From Catonia carolina (lineage: Eukaryota > Arthropoda > Insecta > Hemiptera > Achilidae): 64,000 nt of DNA. The position numbers and the translations under genes are program-made. This document shows, piece by piece, positions 23,473-38,400 of this stretch. The stretch lies in the NCBI GenBank assembly GCA_035578175.1, contig JAQMRL010000001.1, positions 187,488,783-187,552,782 on the forward strand, written 5' to 3'. The notes below the pieces were generated by a model, which saw only the letters and a list, made by a program, of their open reading frames with translations, was not told where the DNA came from and did no database searches. How positions within the stretch are numbered: position 1 is the stretch's first letter; every line of letters begins with the position of its first letter.

Positions 23473-26400
23473 TATAAATTGTAAAAGGGCCAAATATATT
23501 TCTTGTATGTGTAAGTATGCAATTATTTTTTATGTAGTAACATTTTGTCATGTGATTTTATTTAAGAACTTTTGTCATAAAAAACTAACTTAATAAATTA
23601 ATTTACTAATAGTTTTGAGGAGTAGATTTATATAATATAGAAAAAAAGTAGATACGTTTTTATGCTGAAGCCCATAATGTGATTGTTTTATTAATGAGGA
23701 TTATTGTTAAGTATTTGTTGTAACTGGTACAGGCATCCTTCTCCATTGTTGTTTTTGTATTTTGTATTTACTAATATGATTAAATGACTGTTAATAGCAG
23801 ACACTACTGAATCTGAAATTTTTAATTATTCTGAGCTGAAGCTGGCTTTTAATATTGTCTGATAACGTCTGTACTTTTTAAAATTGTTTCAGTTAATTTT
23901 GGTTTAAGTGCAGCGCTTTTTATCATAAAATCACTGAAATTTAATCTGAATTTGTAATCATTTATGCATGTTTTATTTACCAAACAATTCAAGAATCAGT
24001 TAAGCTTTTGAAAAGGGATTCCTATATTCTCTTAGTTCTACAGTAAACTCCCAGTTATCCCAAATAATTGGGGCGAGCCGATTTCAGATAAGCCAGGTTT
24101 TCAAAATAACAATGAAAAGATCTTTTATTATAAAAAAAACATTACTGCGTCTTAAAAACTTTTATTCATATGATTCAATTGTAAAAATATTCAGTACATT
24201 TTAATAATTTATTCGAAAAATCAAATTTTTTTTTAGGTTTTATTTTCCATTAATTTCTTGCCACAATGTCCCGCCAACATTACTAAAAGTAGGTACATCA
24301 GCGGGCGTCGATTCAATGGTTATGACCAAGCATTTACGTTTACACAATATTGTTAAATATCAATACAGTTGCACTACTGGTATGTAACACTACCTAATTA
24401 ACCACAAAACGAAATTAAAAATACGTTAATCCCAACAAGACACTGCCGTATCCATTTAACCAAAATACAGTAGTGACTGAACTGTTTGCTGTAAAGATAA
24501 TGTAGCAAAAATAAACTGTAGTGCTGCAGTATGGAAATGACTTATCAGTAAAAATCCTGTCTGCAGTGCTGAACGGCATGTAACCCAACTTAATGTGTTG
24601 TAAATTACAGTACAGCCTCCTTAAACAGTATTTTGGTACTGAAATACAACTTACAGTATTTAATATTTCTTGTTTTTAATAAAATTATTTGTAGAAAAAT
24701 TACATTTAAAATACTTAGTATTTTTCTGACATTTCGGATAACCGTGGTTTTGGTTAACCTGGATTCGGATAACCAGGAGTTTACTGTACTAATATGATTA
24801 TTTATTTATTGAGGATTGCTGTAGAAAAGCTACGTATATATACTTCATAAAACAAGACACCCATAAACATGTTACTACATATTTCTAAAAATGTAATTGA
24901 ATAATTATGTTTGACTTTTGTAATTCTATCTTGTACATTCCGTTAGTTAAATAGTTTGATAAGACTAAAAGTAAATTTATCATTTCTGTATCTTTACAGC
25001 AGTGCATTCATCCTGGCATATTTTAATGTCTTTATATACAGATACACTGTTTTGTTTAGAAATGATGTGTGTTTTTATATTTTGTGAAAGTTTATAATTT
25101 GGTGTTGTCCTTTTTACTTTCTCTTTTATGTGAATGTTTCAAGCTGTTCATTTGATTTACTTTATAATTATGTACTTAATTTAATACCATATGAAACTAA
25201 TTTTGAAGTACTAGTTAGCAATGTATCTTAAATGTACAGTTCATTGGTACTACTGAAATTCAGTTTTTAATAAAAAATATAAAAGGAGTTCTCTCGATAA
25301 ATTAGAACTTAAGCTAATTTGAAGGCCATAAAATTTTTTGATTTTTTTTCATTAAATTTTTGGTACATTACAACCGTGTTTCTTATTTATTTTGATACAT
25401 CAAAATATTTTAGTATTCATATTTTTGTTTGTAATGACAGAATAGCACAACTATTTTTAGGTGTTTTTCATATGCCATTGCTGTCTCAAATAATTTTCTA
25501 TTAACAATACAATTTAAAGTTGACAATGAACAGGATATGATTGTTTTATGTATTCACACAGCAGTATAAAATTTATAGAATTTTTTTGTTGAGTAGTTAT
25601 TTAGTTTTAGAGTATATTTCACTATTATTGTTTCTATGTTTTGTTGCACAAAAGTATAATTATATGATGTATATATATTATGTATAACAATAAAAAACAG
25701 ATTTTATAAAATGTTTGTTTTTATTTTATTATGGTTCCTAAAGTATTTTTTCTCTTTTAATAATTATTTGTTAACCTCTTGGTATTTATTTTTCAAAATT
25801 ATACATAAATATATTCGTTCCTACTTAATAAGAGTTCAAACTTTTACAAACAAACATTTATTCTTTAATATTTTATAATAAATAAAATATGAATTTATAA
25901 CATTTTCTTTTGACTGATTTATTTATGTTAACTTAATTTGCATATATTCCCTAATATATATTAGTGATTGCAGTAAAACATAGAATACAATAATATTGAA
26001 TATTAAAGTTTTTTTAATTATTAAATTTGGTTAGCTTTTATTTTTTAACTACCAATTATCTTTAATTCATGCATCACTCTTTTAAAAGTTATATCTTGTT
26101 TGTAATTACTTTACTCATATTAAGTGATTTTTTTTTTATCTATTAATTAGTTGCACATTTAAAACTTAACTCTAGGTTTTGGCATTTTTAATTAATTAAT
26201 TCATACAAACTGTTTATTTATTATTGAAATATTTACTCGAATGTGGTTCTTTGAGTGAAAGGGTTTAAATCATTGAATGGGAGTGTTAGTGTATATCTGT
26301 CTAATTTTTCGCCATTAGGTAATTCTGCCACTATTGATAAACAACTTTTCCTTATTGAGATCAGTACTTTTTGACTGAAATGGTGTTGTGTATCATTTGA

Positions 26401-29400
26401 ATGATTAATATTTATCAGATTGTCTAATATCACTTCTCTGAAAAATTTTTATGAAATTTTTGAAGAACTCATTTTTGTGATAATATGTTAAAAGTAAATC
26501 AAAGAAATTTTTGTGATTTTAAACCAAGAGGTTAACAGTTGATTACAATTTTATAATCGTTGTATTTTTAACCATATCTTTAATTTTATTACTAGCATTT
26601 TTATTTATGGTTTCCAATGTGAGCACATAAAAAGAAGTATCTGTATTGTGATTTATAGTATATTCACAGTGTTGCTGTTGACAAACTAAATACAGTTCAT
26701 GTATTGTCAGCAAATCAGTTAAATAATTGTGAAGTTTTTAATAGAAAACTTCAGAAAATGAGCATTATTAATCTAGTTTTCAGTCAACAGAACGTGTTGC
26801 TCAGTAAAATTTTATATCACTTTCAGCATTTACTTGGAAGGATTTGATTGTTTTTCCAACTACTTATATTTTTCATTGCCACTATTTTCTCTTCTCTAAA
26901 CTGACTATCTTGTTAGATTCCACTACTGCTATACTCCAAAAAATAATTATCAAAATTGGTGTATATTCCCTGGTCTCAAATATCAGTTCAATTTGCATGA
27001 AGCTGAATTCAACTTCATGAAAAACTTATTATCACTATGACGTTTGTTAACTTAATCATTCATGAAATCTTTAATGTACATCACATGAATTACATTAAAG
27101 TGAAGTATGTTTACTCTTTGCTCATTATAGAATAAAATGGAATTTAGTTACCCTGCTTACTAGCATGCTGGCACACTTTTTGTCATGTCGTTTTCAGGTA
27201 AACGTTGGAAGTGTCTCATTAAAAAATTATTGTAGTTTGGAGGCATTTGGATCCAAGATCTGTAAATAACTATATTTCCTTTTTACTGTGTGAATGACAA
27301 AATTTACTTACATTCTTTTATAATCACCGTGTTTGTATTAACCCGACGAGAACGGAGATTTGTATTGATCACGCGGACTGTCATTTTACGCCTAATAAAA
27401 ACTCTTTTATTTCATTCAGTTTCATTTCTAAAAATTACTATTTATTTGTAACGAATTTGTTATTAGAACAACGTTTAAACCAAATTTTTCCGTTTTCATT
27501 TACGACCAGAATAAAAATTGAAATTTAAGAAAAAATATTTTTTTTTAGTAATATCACTACGTATGAAAAAGTGTCACAAAATCAGTAAAAAATACAAAAA
27601 CATATGGTTAGCTATATATACATAAATAAAGCAATTCATTGCAAAAAAAACAAGGTTTAGATATTGCAAATTGACAGACGAATTCAAAAGATATCACACT
27701 TTTTGTTCAACAAAGTAACGTGCTGGATGAAAAAAATGTCGAAAAAGTCGCCTCAAAATAATGTGGTGTTTTTTAAATTTTTATTTACTCTTCTTCTATG
27801 CAAGTTCTATCTCTTTTACGCATGTTGCGTTGTGTATTATCCTTTTCTAAACAGGATAGCATAAATCAAAATATGTTATCGTTAATTTTGATGCTAATTG
27901 TAAGGTTTAACCGTGGGGTGAACGAGACAGGTAATGTTAACCTTCTTTGTTCGATTTTAGGGTCATAAAATTTGTCGCCGGCACTTCTAATTTATTGATT
28001 TAGATTGTTACATTTCAAGCTAACTGATGATGTCGTTCCTAAACTAATACGTTTTTTTGTTGAAAAGTTATGGATAAAAACATTCAAATTTTTGTACTGG
28101 CTGTTTAAAAAAAAAATATCTTTTTTTCGCTTAACACCACGTTGTCAATTTTCATCGTACAAATATGCAAGATAAATCAAATGAAAGAAGAAAAAAGTCT
28201 CTATCTAATAAAACTAAACGTGTTAGAAAATAATGAATAGTTGCGGAGATAATTGAGTTAAAAGAAAGATGATGACGTTTAATGAGTGATATTGGGCATT
28301 TAGGTGTGTAAGGGTTAAACTATTTAATGAGAAAACCTTTTTTATACAGAACTGTTCATTAATTTATAAATATCTCTGTTTATAATTTTGAAATGTAAAA
28401 AACAGAAAAAGTATTCTGGTGTTTAGACTGATTTTTTGATCTATTGATTCCAGAGTATTAAAATAACTAGTTGTACTCATTTTTCATCCTCAGTCTAATT
28501 AATTACTGAATTATTATTTAATTAAAGAAGATAAACGTACTACTAATCGGTTATCTTCTACAAAAATAGTGAATTTCATTACACAGCCAGACCTAGTGAT
28601 GAAACTTTTATCTAGTAAGGAAGGCAATTGTTAACAAGTCATGTCTCTTTTGTTTGGTAAAGCCTATGTAGTTTAAACCTGCTTTTTATTTGTTAACGTA
28701 GAAAATACTTATTTTTATAAAAATAATGATAATTATTAACTTGATTTCATATGTATTAATAATGTTGTAAATTTGACTGTGAAACTTATCCAGCCTTGTC
28801 ATTTATATTTTAAGCTTGCATTCTGTTTGTATAGTATACAATGTCTGTTGTTGTTTAGGTCATCAGCCAAAAGGCTGGTTTGAACCTCTAGACGTTTTAC
28901 TAATTGCAAACTAGGAGTGAGATGGTTTACATACCTTCCTCACTGAGTTGAAAAGTATGCTCATCAGCATGCCAGGCCCTCTGAAAAGCACTTATTTTCC
29001 ATACTGCAAATCACACCTTCATTTCATTTATGACAGGATATGGCTGTATAATGAAATTCATTACTCTCAAAGGAGATAACTCTGATTAGTGTCGTTAACA
29101 CCTATACCTCTTCTATTCTTAAATGAGTCATCCTCATGGTTCAGTCATTTAATTGGCTGACCATGTGATAAGAAACATAACTATTTTTTGTAGCCCTGGA
29201 ACTATCAGATTGAGTGCAAATAATGTAACACTTCATCTGTCTGCTATGATGCACTAATGCCTACGCATTGTAAAATATTTGTGTATGTTATGCCAATTTT
29301 GACTTATGCAGCTGAGACAAGGACCGGCAGAAAGTAGGTAGAGCAGAATTCAGCCAGCAGAAATGAAGTTCAAGAGGAGTATGCTGGGGAAAGACAAGAA

Positions 29401-32400
29401 GAGATAAAAAAATAATGTATTTTGTGAACAACTGGAAAGGACAGCCTGTTAAGGAGGGTTGGTTAAGCTGTGAGGTTTGATCATGTCAGTAGAATGGAGA
29501 AGAGAGGTGGAGAGAAAAAGACCAATAGTGAAGTGGATTATTTAAGTTTTGGATGAATTGCGGAAAAGATGCGATGCCAAAAGAGTAACATAGGAGAGAT
29601 GGTTCACTGGTAGAGAAAGGTGTAGAGGAGTTCTGTTGTGCCTGACTTGAGGAAATTTGAAAGAGGAATAAGGATGATTATGATACTGTTTTTAATTCGA
29701 AAATCTGTTTTTTGTTTTGTTCTTCTGCCTTTCAAGGATTAGGCATCTCTGCCTGTTCCGAACCTCTCAAATCTGCCCATCTCTTTTTCGGGCGTCCTCG
29801 TTCTCTCCTGCCCTCCGGCTTATAACTCAGTGTCTGCTTAGGTATCATATCGTATGTTTTGTTTCTTAATGTTTTAATAATAATTTTGTTAGAGCCTTGT
29901 ATAAACATGTTAAAGATTTTAAAACATATGTTCTCAGCGAAATAGAGGAAACACTTTCTATCAGAACAAATACATTTCCTTGGCTCTAGTTAGTGTGTTG
30001 TGCGGTGATTGTGCAACTGCTTTTTTACCATGATCTAGGCTATGTCTGATGTCTATTCATCTATAAACTTCCATCATCTGTATTAGTTTTTATATACATA
30101 ACCATTGGACATAAAACCGAAAGAAATTTAGTTAGGGGCTAAACCCTTCATCTCGAGCTTGTAATATCTGGAGTTGGCTGTCAAGAGGTTTTTAATGTAT
30201 TATACATATAATTTAAAAACAATTGTATATTGTATGTGATTTGTTTAGAGTATAGTCCTTCAATATGTTTGTCAATAGTAACAGAAGAGTTAAATTGTTG
30301 CCTAAATGGATTAATTTTCTCAAATAAGCTTTATCAAATGCTTCATATTAATGAAGCATTAATACAAGGTTCAGTCAGATGTAAACAGGATTTTTTTTAT
30401 CAGTCCTATAGATACTGAAGTCACGAGATTGCCTTTTGCGTATTTATGGACTGTGAGGAAGGGAAGAGAAAATTTTACAGTGCTGCCAACCTCAACAGTC
30501 AGACACTACTCATACATTTCACTACCGTGCAGTTTCTGCATAAATTTTGTAAACTGTGGTTTATTCCGAGAAAATGTTTTCTTCATAAACCTTTTATAAC
30601 AAATAAATGTGACCTGCAATAGTGCCTATTGTTTAATTACATGACGAGACATGTTTGTTTTACTGTAATTACCAGCTACCTTATTCCATTTAAATAAAAT
30701 TTTCTATGAATGAATCACCTTCTTTAGTATTGCTGTCACTGGCATCTTTACTATTAGTCTGATTAGTATATACCTTACTTACCATTTCCTTTTTTACCAG
30801 ATGTCAACAAAACTGTTGAAGAATAGCTTTTACGTCTTTAATTTCTTTATTTATTTTTCAAATTGTGGAAAGATGAACTTCACAGTAATTAGCCACTTGC
30901 TCATGGCTTTTGTTAAGAGGCAGGAAATGCATTTTTGTTTAGCTATAACTTCACAGCATTTTATTACACTGCACATTAGATTTCGTTCAGCACTATGAAT
31001 AGTCTGTCTTCGTTTTTGAGAAACTAACATTTCTGTTTACGGTAACAAACAGTTTGTTGTAGTGAAATTAAAGCAGTCGCACATGCGCACTGATGCTTTC
31101 CCCCTTTACCCCTCGTTGCAAACAAGGGCAAACTCGTGAGTCAAGTAACTATAGTAGGAGAGTCAAAGGGTGTTGCTGCTTTTCCACAAATTCTGTCTGG
31201 GTTTCTCCTCGCTCCTCTTTTGTACCCTGCCAAGGTTATTCTCATTCAATTGATACTAAAGCTATGAATGAGCAAGAGGTTCGTACTTCCATTGCACAGT
31301 GTATTATTATAAAGTTTTTGATGAGAATAGGAGTGAGATCTTCAGAAATTTTAACTCATTTATGAGTACAATTCGAGGATGAAATTCTCTCTAAAACTTA
31401 AGTGGCATAAAAGTTTTCCGATATAGTGGAAATTCAATATCACAATCAGCATCCTCATACTTCCATCACAGAAGAAAACATCTGTACAATAAAAGGGAGC
31501 TTTTGGAAGAAGACTGATGCCTCACTGTTGATGAAATTGATTTATTAGTAGGTGTAAATTATGGGATGACAAAAAATGCATATCAAAGCAAAAGATGGTA
31601 TTTCCCAATCATAAGTGTCATCCTCCTTCATGATAATGCAAGGCCTCGCACAGCGTGCATAACTCTGATAAAATTGGAAGAAATTCACTGGGATCAACTG
31701 TAATATACAAGCCAGATTTATCACTGTGTGATTACTCTTTCACAAACAAATTTTTGAAATACATCCTGCCAACCATTTATATAAATTACATTATAAATAA
31801 AATTTATCTTTACCTTTGGTTGCCTTTTAAGTTTAAAAAACTTAAGCACATTTCAGTGGTACCACCTTCTTCAGAGCAATATTAAGTAAAATAAAAATTG
31901 AGAATGGTGTTTCCATTCAGTCGTATAGAATAAAGAGTTTTATTCTATATGACTGAAGAAATACCATTCTAAATTTTAGTTAATATTTCTCTGAAGAAGG
32001 TGGTACCACTGAAATGTGTGTTAGTTTTTTAAACTTAAAAGGCAACCAAAGGTAAGGTAAAGATAAATTTCATTTATACTGTGTGATTAATATCTGTTTG
32101 GATTGTTGAAGGAAGCTTTAGGAGGTCAAAGGTTCAATAGTGACAAAGTGGTTAAACTCTTTGTGCACAGTTATTTAAACTCATCCTTCACCATTTTATA
32201 ATGATGGAATCAAAAAACTTCTAAAACGCTCGGAAAAATGTGTTTCAGTATTAGGGAACTATGTAGAAAATTTTTAAAAATTGTTTTCAAATTTTATCAT
32301 TTTTAGAAAAATTATTTAAAAAATAATCTTCTACAGTCAAATATATTTGACTGTCCCTTATAATTATTAGTACTGACAGTTTTTTCCACCAATCCACGTA

Positions 32401-35400
32401 CATATACTTTTAAAATTTCATGTTTTGTTGTTTAGCATCACTTAAACCAAGATATGTTCGTGTCAACACTTTGAAAATCTCATTAGAAGATGCTATCAAC
32501 AACTTTAAAGATGAAGGATGGACAGAGCTGCAATGCCCAGATAGTTATGATGAGTACTTACAGATTATTGAGAATCGTATGTTCAGTAAGGAATATATTT
32601 TTGTTAAAGATTATCATATCAACAATTTGTTGGTATTTCCTAACGGTGTAGTGTTTTACGACCATCCTGCATACTTGGAACGCTATATTATTCTACAGGA
32701 TAAAGTATGTATTAAGTAATTATTTATTGTTGGTATTTTTTTTAATATTAATTATTTTTTCAACTTTTATTTTTTACTTTCTCTTGCCTACATGAATATA
32801 TAGGACGGAAAGTATTGTTTTCGTATAGATTTTTCAAAATCGAGTATTCACCGGATCTACATGTTTTCAGACCCCCTGAACCCAAAAAAACATGTTTTTA
32901 TTGATTGGTCTGTGTGTGTGTGAACAAAATATCTCAAGAACGGAACATTGTATAAACTTGCAACTTAAGTTAGGTACTACTAGAGGACCCGATTCAAACA
33001 TTTTTATCAAAAACTGTCAACCAAAAGTAATAGTTTATTCCTGTCTTTTTCACTTTTTTGCAATTGTCTCAAAAACGGTACCTACCATATTTTTTTTAAA
33101 TCGCCTCATTTACTACATTTTTCATGCCTTATAAGACAGGGTAGGTGCCATGTCTGCTGAAATTCTTGGGGAGGCTGTGCTCGCGTAGAAAAAAATGGTT
33201 TTTTTAAGATAGCGGCCTGAATATGCATTTTAGCGCAAAAATGTATGTAATTGTAATGAAAGTTGTCGAGAATTTAAAAACCTACAACTTTTATTTTAAA
33301 CTTTTTGTATAACGCTTAGTTAAACTGTAATTAGCGATTTTCTGTTTTTTTCTCAAAAATGTGTAAAAAAAATTGAATTTTGAAGATTTCAGCATTAGTA
33401 TGCACTTTACGAAAAAAGTGTATGTAATCAAATGTATTGGAAATTAAAAGATCTACAACTTATATTTTGAGAATTTTTCTCTATAGAGCCTAGTTTAGCG
33501 GGAAAGAGTGATTTTCCGTATTTTTACGCCAAACTGAGGTTGATTTTCATTTTGCGTTTTTCACTCATGATTATTATTAGGTTTTGTCTTTTGAGGTTAG
33601 TTTTTTGTTTATTACTAATGTTTTATTACTAATATTAGGTTATATTGTTCATTATTTGCATTGGCGGGAGAGAGTCGTGTGAGTGTTTCACATCAAATTT
33701 TTCTTCATAGTATACAAGTGTAAATAACTTTTGTTCATCCACAACATGTTGATTTTTTCTTAATGCCACTGGATTTCTCAATATGCATTTCAAAATTTGA
33801 AAAGAAACATTTATAGTGTTCTAGAGGGAACATAGAAAGCATCTTTACTGATCCAAAGAACTTTGAGACTGTCAGTTTATTTTGTAGAATTCATGATTGA
33901 ATTTTCTTCACTTATGCAGAGACGTAAATTGCTTTTACCAACTTCAATTGGAGCCATTAGTCGCCATTGTTCCTCCATTTTTTTCACTGAATTCCAGCTA
34001 GTTAGAATTTTTTACAGTTCGTGCATTGCTTGGAAATGTTGATCTTCCCTTTGAAACTTGATAAAAAGTTGTGAATTGTAAATTTCTAAATAAATTTTTC
34101 CTGAAAGTAATTATCATTAATTTCTGATCTTTTATTGTTCTGATTTTAAGACCATTTTGATGAATTCTTCAAGGTGATTTATTTCTTGTTTCCTGCATTT
34201 CTTTAAAATTAATTAATTTAGTATTGTAGTCTCAACATTATCTTGTTGATTAACAATTATCTTGTTCTTGTATTGTCATTCTATCAGGATAGTGTTGTCT
34301 ACAGATATTCTGGCTAATGGCTATATACACAGATAATAGATGTATAACTGGCTGAATATCACATGAAAATTATAACAAAACTGAAAAGTTTTAGATTCAT
34401 TGTGTTTATATGAATTTATGAATAACTCAGCCTGCATGGATTAGCTATCTAATTTAATTTAAAATATTAATAATTTTTTATGCCCAAACAGGCAGGTGGA
34501 GTGTTAAATTTTTGACACTCAGTCTGTTAGTTGCAGGGCTAGAAAAAGTAGTTCTGTTTCTTACAACATGGTCAGTCAATTAAATGACTGAATCGTTTAA
34601 GAACAGAAGAGGTAGAGATGTAAAAAACACTAATCAGAGTTATCTCCTCTGAAAGTAATTAATTTTGTTATACAGCCAGACCGTGTGGTGAATGAAGATG
34701 ACCCTGTGGTGTCATTTGCAAAGTGGAAAATTTGTGCTTTTCAGAGGGCATGGCATGCTGACAAGCATACTTTTCACTCAGTGAGGAAGGCAATGGTAAA
34801 CCACCTCATTCCTCGTTTTACTTAGTCAAATCTACAGGTTCAAACCAGCCTTTCAGCTGATGACCTAAACAACAATAATTTTTTGATTGTTTTATTATTA
34901 AATTAAATTCCATTTTTTTTCTAGGCAAGTTGTCTCTCGACATGTTGTATTTCTTTAAAACCTGATTCAATCATTCTTGACATGTGTGCAGCTCCTGGTA
35001 TGAAAACCACATTAATGGCAGCTTGTATCAACAATGAGGGGTATGTTTCTAATTCATTTTTCCTTTCCCTTGCCCCATATGAGTATATAGGGAAGGAAAG
35101 TATTGTTTTCATGTTGATTTTTGAAACTGAGTTTTCACCGGTTGTACACATTTTCAGCCTCCCTGATCCCAAAAACATGTTTTTTGAAGTTGGTGTATGA
35201 GAATGAACAAAATATCTCGAGAATGAAATATTGTATGAAGTTGAGACTTGGAACTTAAGTTAGTGATTTGAGGACCTGACATTTTTATCTAAATCAGTCA
35301 ACTGGATGTAGTAGTTTATTCAAGTGATTTTTCACTTTTTTGCAATTTTTTTCATAAATTGTTTCTAAGATTTTTTTTAAATGCTTCATTTAAAGCATTT

Positions 35401-38400
35401 TTTATGCTCTACACAATAGGGGTAAGCACCATGTCTGCTGAAATTTTTGGGGGCTATGCTCTTGTGATAAAAAATGTTTTTGCAAGATCATTGGAAGTCA
35501 TTGGCGGCCTTAAAACACATTTTAGAGCAAAAGTGTATAATTAAAGTTGTAGAAAACTGAAAAAACCAACAACTTCAATTTTAATGTACTTTTCTATAAC
35601 ACTTACGTTAGCCTCAATTAGTGATTGTCTATATTTTTCTCATAAAAATGGGTAAAAATGTGGAAGTTTTAAAGATTGCGACCTTAGTATGCATTTAACT
35701 ACTAAATTTGCGTATTATCAAAGTTATTGAAAATTAAGAAACCAACAATTTTATTTCTAGCACCTTTTCTACAGAGCTTAGTTTAGTGTCGAGAGTTATT
35801 TTTCGTGTTCTTAAGTCGAACAGAGGTTTATTTTCATTTTTCGACATTAACTCCTCATTGAAATTAGATTATGTTTTTCATTTTACATTGTTCACTTGTG
35901 ATTAAACATAGGTTATGTATTTCATTATTTGCATTGGCGAGAGAATGCCATGTGAGTGTTCATCAGATTGTTTTGTAAACTATGTAATAAAATTAGCATT
36001 CAACTGCAATACAGTGCATCTTGTATTAGCTAATAGCAGAACTTAACTGTGCAAACAACAGCAATTAATTATTTATAAAGTTAAAGAAAAGTCATTGGCG
36101 GCAAATTTGAAGATTGTAAAGAAAAAGTAAACCTTCAAGCCCATTGCTGCTGTAATTTTCATGCAGTATAAATCACAGATGTGTAGCAATTTTATTGGAT
36201 TACAATAGATTTTCTTTGTGTGTCTAACAATGGGAAGACAGTTTTTGAATTTTTGATCCTATTCGCAAATTATATTCGATTATTTTAGAAATGATATTCG
36301 TGAAAGAATATACCGTATTTTTCGGACGATAAGACGCACCCTTGTTTTTCAAGGCATAAATTATCTAAAAATTATTTTGACTGATTTTAATTAGTTTTTT
36401 AATACGAGTAAATGTGATTTCTTTATTTGAAAAACAGCAAGTACAGAAGATACAATATATATAATTATTTTATAGTCATAAATTTACAAAAAAACATGGA
36501 TATAGAATCTGTAAAAACGTAAATTACTACTATCGGTTTCATAATCATAGACACCCGAGTTTGAACCCTTGCATCTCCATAACTTTGAGTCGGATTTCAA
36601 CATACTTTACATCTAAATTTAGCTCATTTTTTCTGCTTTGACTTATAATAGTCATTATTTTTAATGTTGTTTAAAAGTTGCCATATAGAGGTTGGAAGAC
36701 AAAAAGACCCGGTTTTTTTGATACCGCAACAAATTTCATGCGTTTAGAGGCATGTAACTCGATAAATATTTAACCAAAAAGTTTGAAATTTTAACACGAC
36801 ATAGACAATTATATTATTACAGCGTGTACGAAATTTAATTCATACGTTATTTAAATTTTGATTTATTAACAGTATTCTTAACCCTTGCTATCTCGGTAAC
36901 CACACGATCGTTCGGCTCGGGCAAACTATTGTTTTATTCAGCGTAAAAAACTTAGTACAGATATGTTAACATGAAATATCGATTGGCCAATGTTGTGGTA
37001 TAAATTTTAGAATTTTGAAAAAAATAGATTGGTAATGCGGGGGGTGGGTGTTACTACCCATGTTGCTAGTTTGTGTACGTGACATCGTGTCAGACGGTCT
37101 ACCTGAACTGACATACTGCATTGTCAAATCAGGTAGACAATCAGATTCAGGCAACATGGTTAGTCTAATAGTAATTGATAATCCAATTTTTCAATTGTGC
37201 TTCAAGTTGTGGCCATTTGACAGCATGAGTTCGAAATTTACCGGTATGTTTCTTATTATCTGCCTTGAGTAATAAATCTTCTTGTTTCCGCCATTCCCGA
37301 ATCATTTTTTCTGCTGGAGGAGGTAAAAAATGCCTTTCTACTGCCCGAATGCCATTATCTTTTGCATATTGAACCACTTTTAATTTAAAAGCGAAAGAGT
37401 ACGAAACTTGCTTCATATTTTAAAATGCTATGATATTTACCGTAAGTAATATCGATACAGAAACTACTGTGTATGCTTAGAATCTTCAAGACGATACAGT
37501 TTAAAAACTACGGTACATCCTATATCACTGTATGTTTTGTTTTGAAATCCCTAGTTATGGAACATGTTTAAGTAGAGTAAGGTAGTAATAAATATTATTA
37601 TAGAAAGCATCTACCCTGAAATATAGCTAGCGTTCGGACCATAAGACGCATGGTAATTTTTAGGTCATTTTCCTTCGGAAAAAAGTGCGGCTTATCGTCC
37701 GGAAAATACGGTAGTTCTTTTATGTCAGTTTATTTAGTACGTAACCTCCAAATTTCTAAGTCTATTTGATTCTTGAATGACACTATTTCATCAGAATTTA
37801 CAGATGAATTGGTTGAATACAAGGTCAAATGAATCTTTCATTTCAGATAATGTATTTATTTTTGTTTTATAGGAAAATTTATGCAGTTGAACAAAATGTG
37901 AAAAGGTTTAATGTAATGAAGGAGTTGTTGCATGAGTTTGGTGTTACTTGCGTTGAGTCAAAACAATGTGATGCGGGATCTGTAGGACCTGATTTTTGCA
38001 AAAATGTGAAATATATTCTTGTTGATCCTTCATGCTCTGGTTCTGGTAATTATTTTAAATTCGATTAATATTTGTTATCACTTGATAATATATTAACACG
38101 TTCACTGCGGCCCGGGTGAAGCGATGTTATTCGCTGTGGCTGAACCGGCGCCTGCCGCATTTATATGTTCCCCCGCACACAGAAGCACACAAGTCCACGG
38201 CGCTTCATATCCTCATATTCTCTCTACAATTACAATTTCTCGTGTGTATTTTCATTCAATACTTTTATTTTATATTTATACGTGTATGTTTATGTATTTT
38301 ACTATAGATAAATGTATTGTTTTTCATTTTAAAAATACACACATAAAAGTATAAATACAAAACAAATGTAAAAGTCTGAATGTAACGGGTGATTCAAAAA

